Positions 1-11,503 of a DNA stretch of 64,000 nucleotides are shown here, piece after piece. Both the position numbers and the translations under genes were made by a program. Within the stretch, counting starts at the first letter, position 1. Each line of letters begins with the position of its first letter. The notes under the pieces are model-generated. The model had not been told where the DNA came from. It saw only the letters and a program-made list of their open reading frames with translations, and searched no databases. Source of the DNA: Dryococelus australis. Lineage: Eukaryota > Arthropoda > Insecta > Phasmatodea > Phasmatidae. The DNA is taken from assembly GCA_029891345.1 (NCBI GenBank), contig CM056999.1, positions 25,765,418-25,829,417 of the forward strand. The letters are read 5' to 3'.

Positions 1-49
1 CTGGGGGGAAGTATGAGGGTGATAAACAGTCTTAACTTTCATGCTTTTT

Positions 50-560
50 TCAAGCACCATTTTTCAATCAGTCATCACCAATAATATACCAATCATCACC
101 AATCATTCACCAATCATCACCAATCATCATGTATCATTACGAAAGGCACTGCACTTATCACCAAAGTATCCGCATTTAAGGGTCTCTTAGGGGTAATTTT
201 GAGTCATTTGGAGACATTTAGGGGTCATTATGTATCATTTAGGAGTCATTAGGGGTCATTTGGAGTAATTTAGCAGTCACTTATGTGTAATTTGGAGGAA
301 ATTGGTGTAATTTGGAGTCATTTAAGAGTCATTAGGGGCAATTTGAAGTCATTTGGGTTCATTTAGGAGTCACTTGGGGTTATTTAGGAGTCATTAGGTG
401 TCAGTTACTGGTCATGAAAGATCATTTGGGAGTTATTAGGGGTCATTTACGGGACACTGGGGGTCATTTACGGGACACTGGGGGTCATTTAGGAGTCAAT
501 ATGGTTCATTTAGGGATAATTAGGGGTCATTTAGGAGTCATTTAGGGAGTCGAAGAGTCG
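50..560. repeat. Minisatellite, TCATT-based
   Basis: Two adjoining blocks. From about 50 to 130 a short motif of the type CCAATCATCAC is repeated. From about 165 to 560 a degenerate 10 to 20 base unit built on GGGGTCATTTAGGAGTCATT recurs many times, with single-base variants. No coding frame is conserved through it. It lies just outside the first Polinton-like arm. Confidence 0.85.
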
Positions 561-609
561 AGAGTCAAGGGTAAAATAAATAGTCTGCAAAATTGTAATA
601 TTTCAGGCT

Positions 610-835
610 CTTTGTGTAAATAGATGTGTGTGAAGGTGCACATGTCTATATAGGTGCGCGTGTGTGTCTGTGTAGGTGTGCACTTGTGTGTAGGTGTCGA
701 TGTGTGTGTAGGTGCAGATGTGTGTGTAGGTGCAGATGTGTTTGTAGGTGCAGATGTGTTTGTAGGTGCACATGTGTGTAGGTGCGCATGTGTGTGTAGG
801 TGCGTGTATGTGATAGGTGCAATTATGAGTATAGC
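610..835. repeat. Minisatellite, GTGTAGGTGCACATGT-like
   Basis: A GT-rich tandem array in which units like GTGTGTAGGTGCAGATGT repeat about a dozen times. A shorter version of the same array recurs at about 955-1008. The long reading frame through it is a by-product of a repeat without stops, not a gene. Confidence 0.85.
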
Positions 836-1276
836 AAGTATCTCTTCATTGTTCAGAGTGTCTGAAAACCAAAAATTAAATTAGAATCACAATACACTAC
901 AAGAGTGTATTGTCCCTACATTATTTCAGACTATTTGTGGAGATATGTTTGCATTTGTGTGTGTAGGGGCATGTATGTGCATAGGTGCATGTGTAGGTAT
1001 CGTAGGTGTCTCTTCGTTTTTCTTAGTGTATGAAAACAAATAATTAAATTACAACCACAACACACCACAAGGGCATATTGTCCATAAAGTTCACCTTACA
1101 TATTTTGCTGTCGTTCACAGTATGTATGCATATAACATTTATAAGAGGGTGTCACATGACTGTCACATGCCATTGCTCGTTCGTTGCATATCATGTTAAG
1201 TGTGTCACATGGCGGTCACATAACATTGCTCGTTCATGATTGGCTGTGGCTCATGTGACATCTCAAGCTCTGGGGG

Positions 1277-1284
1277 TATATAAG
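1277..1284 (+). promoter_or_regulatory. TATA-like box in left arm
   Basis: TATATAAG lies 260 bases upstream of the first methionine at 1540, pointing into the element. The same box sits in the right arm at 17138-17145, pointing the opposite way, so both arms could fire inward. A GGTAAG-type donor near 1377 and a pyrimidine-rich CAG acceptor near 1531 follow it, suggesting a short spliced leader. This is inferred from sequence only. Confidence 0.4.
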
Positions 1285-1736
1285 GCAGACAGATTGGCAC
1301 ATAGTCTCAGATATTTGTCTGTTGCGACAGGTGACGGATCGTCTTCTCTCTCCTGACCTTCTTAGCATTCTGACTGGTAAGCATTTTTTATGACCAGCCT
1401 TCCATAAAATTCTGTAGGGAATTATCATACATGCTCGTAAATATACCTATGTATTATACATCTTGTATGATGCATATCTCTTATACCTTTCAATTATCAG
1501 ATGTATTAATTCTGTTTTTTTTTTCCTTCAGAGATCAAGATGAAGAGTGCAGTTAATGGTGCGCCTGCAAGCGACCTCCTGTCTTCGTCTTTGGCTGTAC
1601 GACAGCGGCCCCAGTTGAGCTGCATATATCGCCATCGATATCGTAGGTAGTATCCTCGCCGGTATCTTAAATTACATCGGTACCATCTACTGAACCATTT
1701 CATCGCCACTCATATCGCTTCTGCGATAGGCACGAG

Positions 1737-1925
1737 ATGTATGGCTGTGCGATGAATACAGATAGAGTGGTACACAAGTGCACGTATTGTGGATTGCCAT
1801 TTGCTAGGCGTGATAACTTGCAGAGACATGCGATAACCTGCAAAGCTGTAGGACCTTCATCAATCAGAATCACTCGTGTACAGTCTCCTTCACCACAATG
1901 CAAAACCAAGGTTTCAAGATGTTAA
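1737..1925 (+). pseudogene. C2H2 zinc-finger segment in left Polinton-like arm
   Basis: The frame reads HKCTYCGLPFARRDNLQRH, a classical C2H2 finger (C-x2-C, then H after DNLQR). A second copy with the same spacing lies in the right arm on the opposite strand. Zinc fingers ahead of the polymerase are also seen in the second Polinton-like element of this window (34224-34415), so this is probably the N-terminal part of the polB open frame or a separate early protein. It is a fossil and not expected to make protein. Confidence 0.6.
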
Positions 1926-2171
1926 TCCACCATTCTACCAGTGATCATTGCGTCCAAGAATCGATGCTGGGTCTGGAGTTGTCGTGGCAATGGTCTCATG
2001 GAAACTGAAACAGCTTTCCAACGCAGTTTAAAGTCATGCATGGCTGAAAACATAAGTAGTTCGCCGAAAGATATTTGTAATTTTTTGGCTCACATGAAGA
2101 AAAAAAATCATCGACCAGCTCACCGATGAAGTAGAAGAGCAGGGTCCAATTAAATTTAATGTGTGGCTTAA

Positions 2172-5100
2172 GTGCAACTATACGAAACCAGAACCGTTCG
2201 TCAAAGTTACCGACAAGAGGGCTTTCAAAACAAAAATGTAGCAGTATTCGAGGCTAGCGATATTGAGAAGGTGGTACGAAACAGTTTAGAAAAAATATAC
2301 GAAGAGGAGGATGAACACACAGAACATGGTTCGGGGTGGACACTGTCGTCAGCCAATCACCAACAGCTCCGCATAAACATGCTGGACCCTCCCCTAGTCT
2401 CATCGTACATTGACTTGCGGGAATCTATCAAGAACAAGAAGGCCGTGATTAACCCACAAAACACAATTGACCACATGTGCTTTAAATGGGCCGTTCTATC
2501 ATGTTTTGTTGAAGGCCGGAACCCCGAACGAGTAGACAAGCGATATAAAATTCTATAAACCATATTTCAATTTTCATTCATCGAGTTCCCTACACAACTA
2601 TGGCATATCACAGTTTTCAGGAAAAGAATCCACCAGTGTCTGTGAACATTTATGGTATCGATGAGAACTAGAACATTTATCCTATACGAGTAGACGAAGA
2701 AGCAAAGGGTTAGCATTTCGACCTCCTTCTCCTCACCATCGAAGATGGGAACGCTCACTACTGTTGCTTAACGAATTTCGAATATTTGGTAAGATCGCAG
2801 TTGACAGCCCATGGTCACAAGATCTACATATGTAAGCGCTGTTTCACATTCCACCATAACCTGCCACGAGTATCAGAGCTGACAGGAAAGCAGCGTCTAG
2901 AATAACACAAGCAATACTACAAAGACAATGCTCCGCTATGTGACGAAATGCCACAACCAGGGAAGGATAGTAAGTCACCTGTTTTGAAATTAAAGAATTA
3001 CTACCACATAAATAAATTGCCGATAGTCGTATATGCGGATATGGAGGCAATACTCAAACCCATTCAGACCTGCGAACCGGACCCCATAAACATATCAGAA
3101 GCACGAAACATACAGTTTTTGTATTTATGTGGAAGTCAGCAGTTGTTTAATTCCAGAAGCACTAACATCCATGCTGAGACAGGAGCCCATTATATATATG
3201 GGGGAAGGTGTAGAAAATAAATTTATGGACACCATAGTGGATATTGGCATAAAAGTAAAAGATATTTACACCACTTCGAAGAAAATGATACCGCTCACCC
3301 CCACAGAAAAAAACAAGCTACTCACAGGCTACGAGATGTTGCAACTGCGAATCAGCGTTCACGGACGAAAATTATGAAGTGATGGACCAGGACCACTTCA
3401 CTGGGAGCTACATAGGACCTGCATGCATCACCTGCAATTTTCTATGCCTCCGCCCTAAAAAAACAGCATGTATTGTTCCATAGCCACAGCTACGACGAGA
3501 ACTTTACTATAAAATATCTTGACTATGATACAAAAGACATTCATTATTCCACACACAGGCGAAAAGAAGATTACTTTTTCAAAACGTTGGGGGATCGTTA
3601 TTCTATCTAGTTTGTTGATACATTTAGTTTCATGGCTCACAGTCTGGCATCCCTGGCCAAGTACCTACCAACTTCAAAATTTATCAATACTGCAAACGTC
3701 TTCAACCCCAAACCAACTCTCTCGTCACACGCAAAGGATTTTTTCCCTTAGATTATGTCGATACGTAGGAGAAGCTGAACGAGCCACAGCTACCTCCTAA
3801 AGACGCTTTAACAAGCTGACGGACTCAGGAATCAGCAACACAGAACACACTCACGTTCAGAAAGTATGGAAAGAGTTAGAACTTAAGGAAGCTCTGCATT
3901 TCCATGTACAAGCTCGATTGTATACATTACATCAGCGCTCCAGGGTTCGCTTTTGATGCTATGTTGCGTATGACGGGGGTCGAAATCAAACTTATGACAG
4001 ACTACGAGGTGCACATGTTTATTGAAAATGGAATTCGTGGTGGAGTGGCCCAGTGCGTCAAACGTCATGCAGTAGCAAATAACATCTGTGCACCGGATAT
4101 ATACGACCCCAGCAAATCGACAACATACCTGCAGTACCTCGATGCAAACAACCTGTACGGCTGGGCCATGAGTTTACCGCTCCCAGTATGAAAATTTCAT
4201 ACGGGTCGACACCAGTATCGACGTTATGCCCATTTCAGACGACAGGGCAATATATTAAATTCTCGAGGTGGATGTCGAGTACCCCACGACCCTGCACGAG
4301 GAACATCGTGATTTACCATTTCTTCCCATCAACCGGTGCCCACCCAGCTCCAAACATTCCAAACTGATAATGAATCTGGAGGACAAGAAAAATACATCGC
4401 CCACTACCAAAACTTGAAATAGACTCTCGAACATGGCTTGAAGCTTACAAAAATACATCGTGTACTTGCATTTGAACAATGTACCTGGTTAAAACCCTAC
4501 ATAGAATTGAACACTGCGAAGCGACAGGCGGCTATCAACGACTTTGAGAAGGAATTCTTTAAATGGGCGAATAATGCAACATTTAGAAATCCTATGGAAA
4601 ATAAAAGAAAACGCCTAAAAATGGAGCTAGTGTGCAATGAAAAGCGACTTAAGAAACTGGTAGCAAAACCAACATTCTTAAACAGAACACTATACAAGGA
4701 AAATTTTTCTCTCCTCCATCTACAGCATGTCTTCATTCTCTTTGATAAGCCTATCTATGCAGGGTTCACAGTACTCGACCTGTCAAAAACTTCAATGTAT
4801 AATTTCCATTATGATGTAATGACGACTCAGTACAGAGATTAACTTGAGCTCTTATACATGTATACCGACTCGTACCGGTTGCAGATTCGAAACCCAGACT
4901 ATTACCAAGATTTGACCAGCGATCACAATTTTAAAAACGAATTTTACACCAGCGCTTACCCTACCACCCACCCCTGCTACTCGGACACAAACAAGAAAGT
5001 GGATGGCAAGTTCAAGGGCAACTGCGGTGCTAACATTATGACAGAATGCGTGGCTTCCATTCAAAACTGTACGTGTACAAATGCGGAGGAAAAGTCTCCA

Positions 5101-5465
5101 AACGAGCAAAAGGTATTCAGTCATGTGTAGTACAAAATAAAATTAATTTTGACGATTTTATATCTGTTCTGGAGCAGCATCGTAAGAAACATGTTAATGT
5201 CTGCACTATACGATCACACAAACATGAATTATTGTCAGAATGTATAAATAAATTGGCCCTAACATGGACGGATGACATGTATCTCACATGTGAAGATCGT
5301 ATATGCTCGATTCCATACGGCTATTTAAGTGTCTTCTGCATCTTGACCTGTCAATATTTTCCTTCGTTGTTTGGCTGCATGTATCTGTACCTGTGCGGAG
5401 TATGCAGAGGCAGAGACAGTGTCGACTGGACGTTCTTTGTGTATATATTCTCCACATTTGTATGA
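2172..5465 (+). pseudogene. Polinton-like protein-primed DNA polymerase B (remnant)
   Basis: Fossil of the replication polymerase of Polinton-like elements, which copies linear DNA from a terminal protein. Recognisable blocks run in family order: a GWTL...CFKWAVLS N-terminal block (about 2330-2500), an exonuclease I segment VVYADMEAIL (about 3025-3055), an exonuclease II region with a D-T-F context (about 3600-3640), palm motif A YLDANNLYGWAM (about 4135-4170), motif B around NNATFRNPMENKRKR (about 4570-4615), motif C around MYTDSYRL (about 4858), and a C-terminal block (about 5050-5320). The equivalent of the last block is better preserved at 37850-38166. Length fits a typical 1,000 to 1,200 residue enzyme. 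The copy is broken at ten or more points. Confidence 0.85.
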
Positions 5466-5479
5466 TTTTTTCTGCATTG

Positions 5480-6775
5480 AACCGTAAAGTTTTCTGAATT
5501 GAAATATTATCCTGTAGTATTTTGCTGGCTGCAGTAAAATTATTATTTTTTTTTTTGGTAAGAACGTCTCTCTTGAAAAATTATAACCTGGCTTCTAATA
5601 CACACGCGTAATATATTCTTGTGACTTTGGTGCAAAATAAAAATTATTTTATTTGAGAAAATATGAGAAAAAATAATATATTATCTATGGTTATAAGTGT
5701 TTATGCGCAGCCCATACCAAGTCGTAGAGTGATGCGCAAAGTTAAGACACTTACACTGTAAGTTTGAGGGGCAGCGAAATTACATGTTCAGCATAGGAAG
5801 CAATCACATCCGGTGACGACGTAAGAACGCTACACGCTCCTTACACCCTGTGCTAAAAACACACCTTTACTTATGATCGTATGTGCTTTTCTTTAAACAT
5901 ACTATCAACTACAAAAATTAGAGTCATAAAATTAGACTCTCTCCCTCCCACTAATAAACAATTGCAAAAAATAATCTGTGTAAACCATGATATAAATCAT
6001 TCCACAGAAACTCAAATCGAACTTACTAACGATGAAAGTGTTTCAGGCATCCTTCCAATGATTATTGATCTGTGCAGACATCAGGTAGATGCAGGACTAA
6101 TCATACAAGAAACTACAATACGATCACTAAACATCCCTACAAATGCGCTGGGGTGAGTAGGGTGCTCAACGCCGTATTTCCATATTTACATTAATTCTGA
6201 CAGTATGGACACTTATAAATGCGGCTCACCTATGGCGTACCTGAAATGCGATAGCAAAAAATATTTTCCATTTTTTTTGCGAGCGTCTAGCTCTATTGCA
6301 ACACTTGGTTCAGTAAACGTACTCGGATATGGAGGAATCTGTTAACAAAATTATATTAAATTGGCGGTGCACTCGATATAGCGATGAGAAGCAGGGTACT
6401 AGTCACCCTTCCTATCGCTTTTTCCGCTAGATGGGATAGTGAATCTAGGAACTTTATAGACGAAATATTAGACAGCAGGATGTCTTACAGTGTCAAGTTC
6501 AGCAAGAAAACACATACAAAAAATGAAACCAAGTCAAAGAGAAACCTAATATATTTTGTAAGGTATGGGAATACACCGAGGAAACCCACATACCATAACC
6601 GCACACTGCAACAACCCATGTATCCTGTTCACACGAATAGGAATATTCAAACTATACATAGTTATCATCGTCACTTCTTCAATTTAACTTTATTTTATAA
6701 TATGTACGTATGTACAAGTACACATTCTGAAAGCCACGTGTATATATCTTGGAAACCCGTGACCTAGACATTAAC
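5480..6775. other. Unassigned DNA inside first Polinton-like element
   Basis: No recognised gene. Two modest open frames on the plus strand (5881-6156, 91 codons; 6384-6767, 127 codons) match no family I know and have no clear start context. The stretch may be the decayed remainder of Polinton genes or DNA inserted later. Confidence 0.4.
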
Positions 6776-6779
6776 ACCA

Positions 6780-7110
6780 GTGACATATGACCCCAACAAC
6801 AAAAAAAAATTACAAAAAAATTTAAAAACATATTACAAATAAAATTGTTTAAAAAATAATAAATTGCTTTAAAAATTTATGAAAAACTTACAATTAAAAA
6901 ATTAATTAAAACTCGGTTTAAAAATTAAAAAAGAAATTACAAAATGTTTTATTAAAATATAATTAAAAAACTAAAAATTATAATTAAAAAAAAATAAATT
7001 TATAAAATTATATTACTCAAAAATTATTTAAAAAATTGTTTTAAAAATTAAAAAATTGTTTAATTCATTTTTATAAAATTTTATTTAAAAATTTTCTTAT
7101 TAAAAAGACT
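6780..7110. repeat. Very AT-rich low-complexity tract
   Basis: About 330 bases made almost only of A and T, with recurring TTAAAAATTA and AATTAAAAAA words on both strands. Nothing coding is visible. Confidence 0.8.
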
Positions 7111-7116
7111 TTAAAC

Positions 7117-7385
7117 CCATCGGTCATCTTGATTTTTCGTTCGTCGTTTGTTTGTATGTTACTGGAGGCCCAATATATTAATTTTTTTCGTCTGTCCTTT
7201 TTTATATATATTGCTGAATGCCACCATATTGGATTTAAATTCTTCTCTCATTTATTCATATGTTGCTGTTGGCTGCAATCTTGGTTTTTTAATCACCATT
7301 TGTTTAAACATTACAGAAGGCATCCATCTTGGATTTTACATCTACTTATCAGCTTTAAGTTGTACCCCACCTACCTCCCTAACTG
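7117..7385 (+). repeat. Degenerate tandem repeat, about 50-60 base unit
   Basis: Four or five diverged copies follow one another. Each opens with a variant of CCATCTTGGATTT (CATCTTGATTTTT, CCATATTGGATTT, CAATCTTGGTTTT, CCATCTTGGATTT), has a TTTGTTTA core, and closes with a GCTG or GAAGGC-like segment. The long frames across it are repeat by-products. Confidence 0.6.
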
Positions 7386-7599
7386 TGTAAACAAAAATAA
7401 ACTAGCACAATTATTATATTATGATATAGTTGAATTATTATAACATCAAAGGTCAATGCTGATGGTACAACATTGAGACCAATCCAGTTCCTCCACTCCT
7501 ATCCCAACCCTCCCTATACACTACTACTGGTCTACATGCAAAAACCATCTAAGTGCCACTTTATTAAATAATGGCTGGAATAAATACCATATAAAACAT

Positions 7600-8190
7600 T
7601 GTGTATGAAACTTATAATACAAGCTATTACACATGTATTGGACCAAGAATAACGATCGTATGATGATATAAATGGACCATAGTTCGAATACCGGCACGAG
7701 AATGGGATCAATTTAAACAATCATTGTATATTACTTTCAGTTTATGTGCTAATGTACCTGGTTTAAAAGTGTATGCAATATCGATCTGTTAGGCATGTCG
7801 TGGGACTGTGGGTTCGAGTCCTGAAATTATAAAATGTGTTAACTTTCTATCGGACTTAGAAAAAAAATGGTTATTTTGCGTAGTAATCATGTCTGCCTGA
7901 TATAACGATTTAAGCAGTCACCATAGGCGAGGTATGGTGTAACTCCCATATTTCGAGTACAGAAAAATATAAATAATATTAAATTTCTACCAGATTCATT
8001 TAAAAAAAGGTGGTTTTCCGATTGATGGGGAAATTGTTTTTAAAATATGTTTAAGTATATAGGACACATAAAAAACTCGATAAAACAGTAAACGAAAACA
8101 TGGATATGTTAGCTTGATAATCGTTATATACCTGATGCGAGAATTAAATATTTATACAACCTCAGGTCGAACTTTGGAAGAGCATTCCTT
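7600..8190 (+). repeat. Array of tRNA B-box-like repeats (SINE-like)
   Basis: Three roughly 125-140 base units each contain a Pol III B-box-like word: AGTTCGAATACC near 7685, GGTTCGAGTCC at 7811-7821, and TTTCGAGTAC near 7950. A weaker one, GGTCGAACTT, lies near 8165. Units two and three also share the downstream AAATTATAAA...CTAYCRGA...AAAAAAATGG segment. No A box of good quality or cloverleaf is seen, so this is a decayed SINE-like tandem array, not a tRNA gene. Confidence 0.35.
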
Positions 8191-8199
8191 ATAAAACCA

Positions 8200-8905
8200 G
8201 TATAATGTAATTAATAACTTTCATACGGGGTATGGAATACCTTGCAGAGGAGACAAGGTGGTTTGTCTATCCGCGCCCTCTTGCTTGATAATGATGCTGT
8301 TATAAATAAACGCTAGTGAAGTTCACAGTTTGAATAATGACTTTAGTTCTTTTTGTAGATATATACCAGTGGCTTTCAGAATGTGTACTTGTGCATACTG
8401 CTGTGGCTGGCTCCTGCGAGGGTTTCTCAGCGGCGCGGTGAGGCAAGGTGCAGAACGACCTCGGCCAGCCGAGACATTGTTTTAATTACACATTCCGGGG
8501 GATTGAATACGAGGTCAGGAAAGGACTATATAAGCTCAAAGCGATGGTGGCTCTGGGCGTCATCTTGCCTGTCGCTGCCGGAGGCTCTGCTCGAGGACCA
8601 CATCCCGTTGGTTCGCCTTCGACGCTCAACGAGACCGCTGTCGAGAAAGCTGCTACGAGACTTCGACAGCGAGAGGGTGAATATCCATTCCCTGGTAGGG
8701 CGGGTAAAGGCATGATAGGCGTGGGACTTGCAAAGACTATTAAGCTTTCTCTGAGCACAGATTCGCCTTACTATATTAACTATACCTTGTGATCGAGTAA
8801 AGACATCAGCGCCTATAGGAGACACTAAATATTTTTGGCTTCCAGATAATTGTAGCCGAATAACTGTTGAAGTTGATAGATGTTTGTGATGCCTACTTAA
8901 GGGGG
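8200..8905 (+). other. Unassigned segment with GC-richer island 8383-8825
   Basis: Base composition rises sharply between 8400 and 8720, and several overlapping frames stay open on both strands (plus strand 8383-8715 and 8448-8792, minus strand 8486-8758 and 8526-8825). None is recognised. The segment ends at a purine run (AAGGGGGAATTG), which would fit the 3' end of an LTR retroelement, but this is not proven. Confidence 0.3.
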
Positions 8906-9030
8906 AATTGTAAAGTTTGAGATGAAAAAAGTAGTCTTTTATAATAGACTGCTTCTACTTTGAGCTATCGCCCTTGTCAATACATGGCCTGATTCATCCT
9001 CAGGACAGGTCAGAGCAAATGGTGGAGGCA
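8897..9030 (+). other. Possible polypurine tract, short LTR and primer site
   Basis: AAGGGGGAAT at about 8900-8909 looks like a polypurine tract. It is followed by TGTAAAG and, about 108 bases on, by GAGCA and AATGGTGGAGG, which could be an LTR end and a TGG primer-binding start. The supposed LTR would be unusually short and no second copy was found, so this is tentative. Confidence 0.2.
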
Positions 9031-9359
9031 CTTTAGATTTCCCACCCTCCCCTTAGCTTGAAATTTAATTAAAGTGCATAAATAACATACAGGAATTCAT
9101 TAAAAAAAGTGTAGCACAGTCCACCGTCCCACAGGGTTGAATTCCCAGTAGTAGTCTAGGTCAATGTATCCAACATAGTAAACATTTGAAAAAGAATAAG
9201 CATTCATTCACCACAGTGTGTTGTTTCACTCAGCAGAATATCGCTGCTGCACCAAAGCAAGCGGGCAGAAACTGCTGGTTTCAAAAGCTGCCCGATCAGA
9301 CAGTCATCCAGAGTATTCAGTGTAATAGTGTGTGTGCATTGCTTTAAAATACTTAATGC

Positions 9360-11347
9360 ATGCTTAAATCACGTTTCTGCTCTTCGGACCGAAATTTGAA
9401 TTGTGCTTATCGTAAACTTCTACAAAAGAGTGGCAATTGTGGAAAAGTAGAGTGTAGAAGGCTTGGGAAATTGTTGAGTGAAATATTACATATGTCACAG
9501 CGGCAACATTACATGTCAGATAAACCCACCAATTCTCTTGTTAAAACAGCTAGGAATGATTAAAAAAACACTACAGATTTAACAGAAACACAAAAGAAAT
9601 TTCAAACACATAACACAAGTACAAAAAAATTCTATCAATTAATAGCTTTGGCAGTGAAATTATTAACAGAAAATTCAGAAATTGTAGAAAAATTTAACAC
9701 AACCTCAACACGACTCACCCCCACCCTCAAAGGAAAATGCAGAACCACATGACACAGATTATTTATCACCTGTGAAAATTGACATGACAACAGAACACGA
9801 ATACTCTAACTTAAATGAACTCATAACAGAACACACATATGAGAACTCACCTTTAGCTTACCCACTCTAGACACAACAAAACAACTTGGCTAACCAACCA
9901 CCAACCAATGCGATAGTACAACATCCCATGACAGTCAGTAAATTTTCGAGTGAAGGTAGTGAAAAATGGTCGAATTTTTGGAACAATACAACCATGCTGC
10001 CAAAAACAACTGGGATGATATGGTGAAATTGCGCAGGTTGAAATACTATGTCACAGGGTCAGCCATGCACATATTAGAAAATTATTTAAAGACTCATGTA
10101 GGCCAAGTCACCTGGAATGATGTCATTTATAAAATGAGAAAAACTTTTCTAACACGTTCTAATGAAGAATACTTAAGAAACCTGTTTTACACAACCAAAC
10201 AAAAACTGCACTAAAGTGCTCAAAAGCATATCGAAAACCTTCTATTCAACAGGAGAAAATACAACCCTACCATCGCAGACACAGAATTGATTAGTATTGT
10301 GTGGCGATCACTTCTCCCATCCTTCACAGACAAAATTGTAAGCCTCAAGAATAACTCAATTGACGACCTCCTTAGAGGTAGGATCATTTTAGTATAATCA
10401 AGTAATCACAGGGCAACATAATCACTCAGAAACAGATTCATTATGGGCCGAAATGGTAAAATTGAAGGAGGAAATTGCGAACCTCACGTTGCAGAACCGA
10501 AAGCCCGTTAATTACAAGAATCAGCAAAGACAAAATAACTCACAAACAGTACAATACCACAAATCCTACTAATACAGGCATAACAGACAGCTACATGAGG
10601 GGGCAATAACCACCAGACCCCGCAGACAAATCAGTATGTAAGGTGCACTAAACTAAATATCACAGTTACAGATAGGCAGTGTCCTTAAGTACTGTAATTG
10701 AAAATCAGAGAAACCAGCATAACAGTGAAAACAGGCTCTCCCAAGTAAAGGACAGAAGTTATACAAGCATAACCAGGGGGGAAAATGACGAGTACAGAAC
10801 ACATAGCAAGGAGAGTGTAAATTTTCAACCATAAGTAAAGGTCAGACGCATAATTACTGCCTGTGAGGTGCATCTTTACAAGCGAACACCAATGCACTCT
10901 TACATAGATATCGCTAGATTCAATTCGCGACCACAAAACTTTCAACACTCACAGGTAAACAAAACTCAAGTTACAGAGAAGATTCTCAAACGCGAAAACA
11001 AAGAAACCATGTCGTCAAGTATTATGTTTAATAAACCTAAATTCAGGTCAAGGAAGAACAAGGGAAATCCCGACACTCCACACAAGGACACGGCCTCACA
11101 TCACCATAACACGGCTCTCATGAAAGCTGAGATGGTAGACTGCATGGAAGCAGCGGGGCAAGCCGAGGACGGGCCCGCGGAATGCATGAGTCAACGCAAT
11201 CGTAACAGAAGTACATGCACGGCCTTCATCGGACCGCTGTCGCTGGCAGCCATGACGTGCGCCTTGTGTATGTACCAGGGTCACCGAGTCACAGAATGCC
11301 TGGTTTTTCCAGATCAGGAACTACAATTTCACACAAATATAAATTAA
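9360..11347 (+). pseudogene. gag: gag region of errantivirus-like element
   Basis: Contains a Gypsy-type capsid segment around 9966-10214 (WDDMVKLRRLKYYVTGSAM and the downstream RKTFL), a Q/N-rich linker, and at about 11254-11299 a CCHC zinc knuckle CALCMYQGHRVTEC with the expected C-x2-C-x4-H-x4-C spacing. It would package the element RNA. A fossil, broken several times. It lies directly upstream of the protease region. Confidence 0.7.
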
Positions 11348-11503
11348 AGATTTAAGAGATTCAAAAGATATTATGACATGGCAGATGTAAAATTACGCAT
11401 CCCTAAAGTAGTATTGAACAACATGTCACAGGACAATACAAACATAAACATGTAAAACCGTGGCGATGATGAAAAGCAAAAGCAGGAACTGAGTCACAGT
11501 AGC

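Larger units (their letters stand above)
1009..2476 (+). repeat. Left arm of Polinton-like inverted repeat
   Basis: Matches the reverse complement of 16353-17397 almost throughout. Shared landmarks are a CTCTTCGTTTTTCT tip, the phrase CATTGCTCGTTCRTKAT, a TATATAAGGC promoter-like box, the stretch around TTCCATAAAATTCTGTAGGG, and a C2H2 zinc-finger frame. The innermost match is a 25 base identity at the start of the polymerase, ending near 2476. The right arm is somewhat shorter than the left. The outer tip at about 840-1100 is duplicated in tandem on this side only. Confidence 0.75.

Noticed and set aside
165-560. CRISPR-like array
   Set aside because: The spacers are as repetitive as the repeats, the unit is degenerate and the context is eukaryotic.
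654-884. A 76-codon cysteine/valine-rich open frame
   Set aside because: It is the translation of a GT-rich minisatellite; periodicity follows the repeat unit and no start context or neighbour supports a gene.
7811-7821. tRNA gene
   Set aside because: Only a B-box-like word is present; no acceptor stem, anticodon arm or good A box could be folded around it.
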